A stretch of DNA of 64,000 bases from contig OY540813.1 of NCBI GenBank assembly GCA_961205875.1, positions 11,813,001-11,877,000 on the forward strand, written 5' to 3'. A model generated the notes under the pieces. It was not told the origin of the DNA and ran no database searches. It saw only the letters and a list, made by a program, of their open reading frames with translations. Shown one piece after another: positions 60,301 to 64,000 of the stretch. Positions within the stretch are counted from its first letter, which is position 1; each line of letters opens with the position of its first letter. This stretch comes from Sialis fuliginosa (lineage: Eukaryota; Arthropoda; Insecta; Megaloptera; Sialidae). Position numbers and translations under genes: made by a program.

Positions 60301-62447
60301 AATTTAAAAAATTTCAAATTTTACATTCATTTTATGTTAGCTTTTAAGAAACAAGGTATTGATATCAGTTATGGCCTCTATAAGAGCAAGGTTTACTGTT
60401 TTTGTGATTGACGGGTTTCTTTTTTGTAATACTCATGAACTCATGTTACTAATAAAACAAGTAACTGTATTTAATCAATTTAATTACCAAACTCCGCAAA
60501 TATAGTTTTTTTTAATTATAGCCTTTTATTTTGTTTATATTTTCTCCAGTAATAGATAAAGTAAAACCAGTACTGAGCACGCAGTGATGGACACTTGCTA
60601 ATGATTTCAAAATGAGTACTACGATATAAAATATATAAAAGAAAGAATCGTCAAAGGAACAATGTAAAGCAGTTACTATGATAATATAATAATTAATAAA
60701 TAAATTATACTAATAATTAATTAGTTTAAACGTCCACCATTTTGACACCTAATGGCCAATTGTTATCAAATCACACTGTAAGACAGTTAAATGTACACAT
60801 GTATAGATTAATATTCAGAAATGGTAGTAATCAAATATCAACAAATATTTCTAATTCAGTACATTTAATTAAAAAATTGTCATAACTGAGGTTATATCCA
60901 AGACTAGAACCAGTACCTTATAATATATTTTTCTGATCTTAAAAAAGATATTGTCTACAACTCCCTTATATTCTCTACTACCACATTTTTGTGAATAAAT
61001 GGAACACAATGAATTAAAATCAACACATTAAAATTGTTCGTTAAAATTACCATTTTGTCCCGCACCACTGGGTCTGAAATCCTCTACAGCAGCTACTACT
61101 GTGAGATCTGCTTGTCGCCTAGAAGTTCTACTTATTTCACGATATTTCACACGCATCTTGTGTAAATATGTAAATGCGGCCGCCGTAGTTATGTGTGTCT
61201 GTGTGTCTGTGCGTGTGTGTGTTCACCCGTGCTCTAGCACAGAATAAACAGAAATAATCCCAACGTTGCAATGTGTACGCATTGTATAATGATTTCGTAT
61301 TTGAATTGTCTTATTCTCGAATCTACATACTTATATATTGCGCGTTTGTGTGGGCAGTAGCGTATTCAGGAAGGGTGTATAATTTTTTTGTTGATAAATA
61401 TAAAATCTTGCTATTTTTAATGAATTTGATATACATTAGGGTGTGCCAACATTTTTTTTGCTTTCCTCGCTCTCGTTACGAAATAAGGTACATAGTTTAT
61501 GACCCAAAATAAATCCTCCCACAAGGATTGCCCTGTAGTTCAATTTTAAGAGGTGCCACAAGGAGGGGGGGGGGTCTTGTTTCCCATTTAAATAACATGG
61601 AAAATATTTTAAAAACGTTATTTTATTGATTATAACACATATATTTAAAGTTCTAATATTGCTTATGTGAATTTATTTTTAAAATTAAGGGCCTTAATTC
61701 CTACTTAATACGTATCTGGACTGATATTTTATTAAATTGATTAAATAATATCTAAGGTTCTAATATTTTTTATGTGAATTTGAAATATTACTTAATACGT
61801 GTCTGGACTAATATTTTTATATTTTTTTTAATAATCCGGTCTAGCTATTTAAATAATGTTTTGTAGGGATATTAACAATATCTACTCTGTAAAAATTACT
61901 CGTCCTCAAAAATTCAACTTCAAGGTGTCTGGGAAGCATTTCCCATAACAATTTTTTTCATTAAATAGGAATGTCTAAACTATCATCAATTAAAAAGTTA
62001 GCCCTTAATCTGTATTTTTATTTCGCCTTTTTTTCAGCTTTAAAAAATTAGGGGTGTCATCTCCGCTAACGCGGACATAACGCAGTTAGACATCCCATTC
62101 TTTGTTTGGTAAGGGGACAAATATGGTTTAAAAAAAGTTTCAGCCATTAGTAAATTATTTGTCAAAAAAGTCTCTACCTTTTATAAACTTGTATGTATCG
62201 TCTAAACATTTATGCAGCCGGTCTCTGAATATTTTGTTCCCATTTTAGAATTTCTGTATACACGCTTGTAATACTCTGTATACATATATCTGTAACGTAA
62301 CATTAAAACGGGGTTAAAAAGTGTTTGTGTATTTCGATGGAGAATTGTTTCATTTGTTGCATCATGTATATATATGTTATGTTCGTTATTCAAACATAAT
62401 TTATTTACATTTTTGATTTTGCTGTCTAATATACAAATTTTGAATAT

Positions 62448-63075
62448 TGTAACGTTTTAGGGTTCAATTGCTTTGAATAATATCATTTAACCTTTAATTG
62501 GTTCGGTAGAATGACCTGTAGGTGCACGGAAACGTAAACACTAAATAAATAAATACTAAATAAATAAATTTAATTTTTACTACACTTACACTATGTCTTC
62601 ACAAAAGCTGGTACTATATCTATTACACAAAAACTAAAACTATTTCGAATACAAAATCTTTCACTATTTTTATTACACAAAACTTGCACTATTTTGAATA
62701 TGAAAAGGTGCTATTGCGATTACAAAAAAACCATAACTATTTCGAATACAAAGAAACTATTTCAAATACAAAATCTTTCACGATGTCGATTACACAAAAC
62801 TTGCACTATTTTGAATATGAAATGGTGGTCACTACCACAGAGCCTTAATTCTCCTTAGCTTGCATTAAAGGGCTAAGGTAGCTACACTCTTTCTTAGATT
62901 TATTTTAACACCTTCGGCACTTTATAAATTATTGTTTTTCTCATGACTCTGTGCTAACAACTGACTCAATCATATCTTCCGAGGTCTCTCTACAAAAAGG
63001 ATTACCTAATCTTACAACTAATTTCTACAAATCATGATATAATAACCCAAGCGGCTATAATATAATATTGTTACA
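62448..63075. mobile_element. Probable solo LTR of a Ty3/gypsy-like retrotransposon (fossil)
   Basis: A 628-bp segment begins TGTAACG and ends GTTACA, the short inverted TG...CA ends of LTRs. It is flanked by the 4-bp direct repeat atat (62444-62447 and 63076-63079). No internal coding region or second LTR is seen, so it looks like a solo LTR left by recombination. It includes a tandem pair of about 118 bp (starts near 62641 and 62759). Family assignment is tentative and the atat duplication is weak evidence in AT-rich DNA. Confidence 0.5.
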
Positions 63076-64000
63076 ATATATTGTGTTTTAAATGTATCGG
63101 AAGGTGGCTATATTTTATTTTTGAAATGTAGAAATGTCAGAATCAATATTATTAATAGGTACGTTGTTATTAGAGGGGATGTGATAACATTTTTTATTAT
63201 ATATTTTGCTTCTGTTTTGGCTTGAGACCGAATTACGGTGGCCCCTTTACATACCCATTTTTCACCACTTTGTTTTGTTCATTCAATTCTCTAAAAAAAA
63301 TTATAATTCCTTTTGAATATCATTTTTAAGATGTTTATACATTATTTTTAAGCCATTGAAAAAATTATAAAAAAATAGTTAATATATTAGATGTAACCTC
63401 TTACGTATCTTTAACATAAGGGGTATATATATTAATTTTGAGGATTCCGCATTACTTTCTAGTTGCTGATCTTGCAGTGGACAGACAGCTCATCAAAATT
63501 AGTACATGATACACTTTGTAAGATCCCTACGTAAGTATTTAGAATACATTCCCTGGCCGGCAACATTTTACGATAGCTGTTATGTATCGTACTTCGTACC
63601 ATAAAATGGACATCATTTTAGCATAAATTCAGTAAAACACAGCGTTTCCAGTTAAGTGGTTCTCTCGCTAATTGCACCAAGCATTAATAAATTTACGTTA
63701 GTTATTACTTTCCTTAAACATACACACCTATTACAACATAAAATTTATTTTTGGTTAGATAATTAAAATGTTACTTCTGATAATAAATGTAAACACTGCT
63801 TGTGTTAAAGTATAAATTGTGCTTTTTCTCGATGAATGGGATAAAAACAGTGGTATTTCAATGTACGTATGGGAACTAGGAGTTAGCTCTAGCTTGTTTT
63901 TATTTATATGTATATATTTTTTTATTTAAATAAATGACCATTTTAATAATGATATTTTTTTTGTCATTTGGGATATTAGGTCAAACAAACAAAATGCGCA

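Larger units (their letters stand above)
57899..64000. other. Region downstream of the receptor-like gene
   Basis: The receptor 3' UTR runs to about 58.35 kb. After that no complete gene is seen. A CpG-richer block lies at 59380-59760, and a GC-rich repeat end (gcgccggctttagggggcgc) near 59930. Direct repeats lie at 60062-60300, a (TG)n stretch at about 61191-61222, poly-G at about 61564-61576 and a probable solo LTR at 62448-63075. The remainder is AT-rich. Confidence 0.55.

Overview
The window is a very AT-rich stretch of animal nuclear DNA, most likely from an insect and possibly a hemipteran, though the order cannot be fixed from sequence alone. Genes are split by GT-AG introns, intergenic space is large, and miniature inverted-repeat DNA transposons (MITEs) are everywhere. 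No operons, CRISPR arrays, tRNA or rRNA genes were seen.

Five protein-coding genes can be reconstructed exon by exon, with reading phase kept across every junction. (1) Serine hydroxymethyltransferase, + strand, 4916-8609, 6 coding exons, 496 aa. (2) GET4/TRC35, - strand, 11140-13529, 5 exons, 326 aa. (3) RTEL1, an Fe-S DNA helicase, + strand, 14036-21492, 12 exons, 934 aa, head-to-head with GET4 across about 500 bp. (4) The 3' four exons of a chromatin protein with a C-terminal extended PHD finger of the RAI1/TCF20 kind, + strand, 27809-31281; its first coding exon(s) were not found. (5) A single-pass membrane protein, + strand, 38310-57898: a signal-peptide exon joined over an 18.56-kb intron to one exon holding a Cys-rich ectodomain, a transmembrane helix and a conserved-looking cytoplasmic tail, 342 aa in all. 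I cannot name it.

The rest is noncoding. Much of the recognisable structure is transposon-derived. There are several hAT-type MITEs with 8-bp target-site duplications read directly from the sequence (20286-20572, 20772-21060, 32141-32425, 34746-34882, 44648-44795, 48361-48795, 55505-55654). There is a PIF/Harbinger-type element with TAA duplications (42560-43183), two pogo/Tigger-like MITEs (9201-9466, 47948-48304), and a larger pogo-like remnant that still encodes a PHD-type zinc finger (50862-51437). Two unclassified MITE families have 4 and 5 copies. There is also a large foldback in an RTEL1 intron, three hairpin palindromes, a SINE/RTE-like tail and one probable solo LTR (62448-63075).

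The genes do not form a pathway. They are housekeeping functions (one-carbon metabolism, tail-anchored protein targeting, telomere/replication helicase, chromatin reader) next to one likely cell-surface receptor with a regulatory-sized intron. I found no convincing new multi-gene system. The most interesting leads are the unnamed receptor-like protein, the foldback with protein-like arms, the PHD-finger transposon remnant, and a CpG-richer block near 59.5-59.7 kb that could be the first exon of a gene leaving the window.
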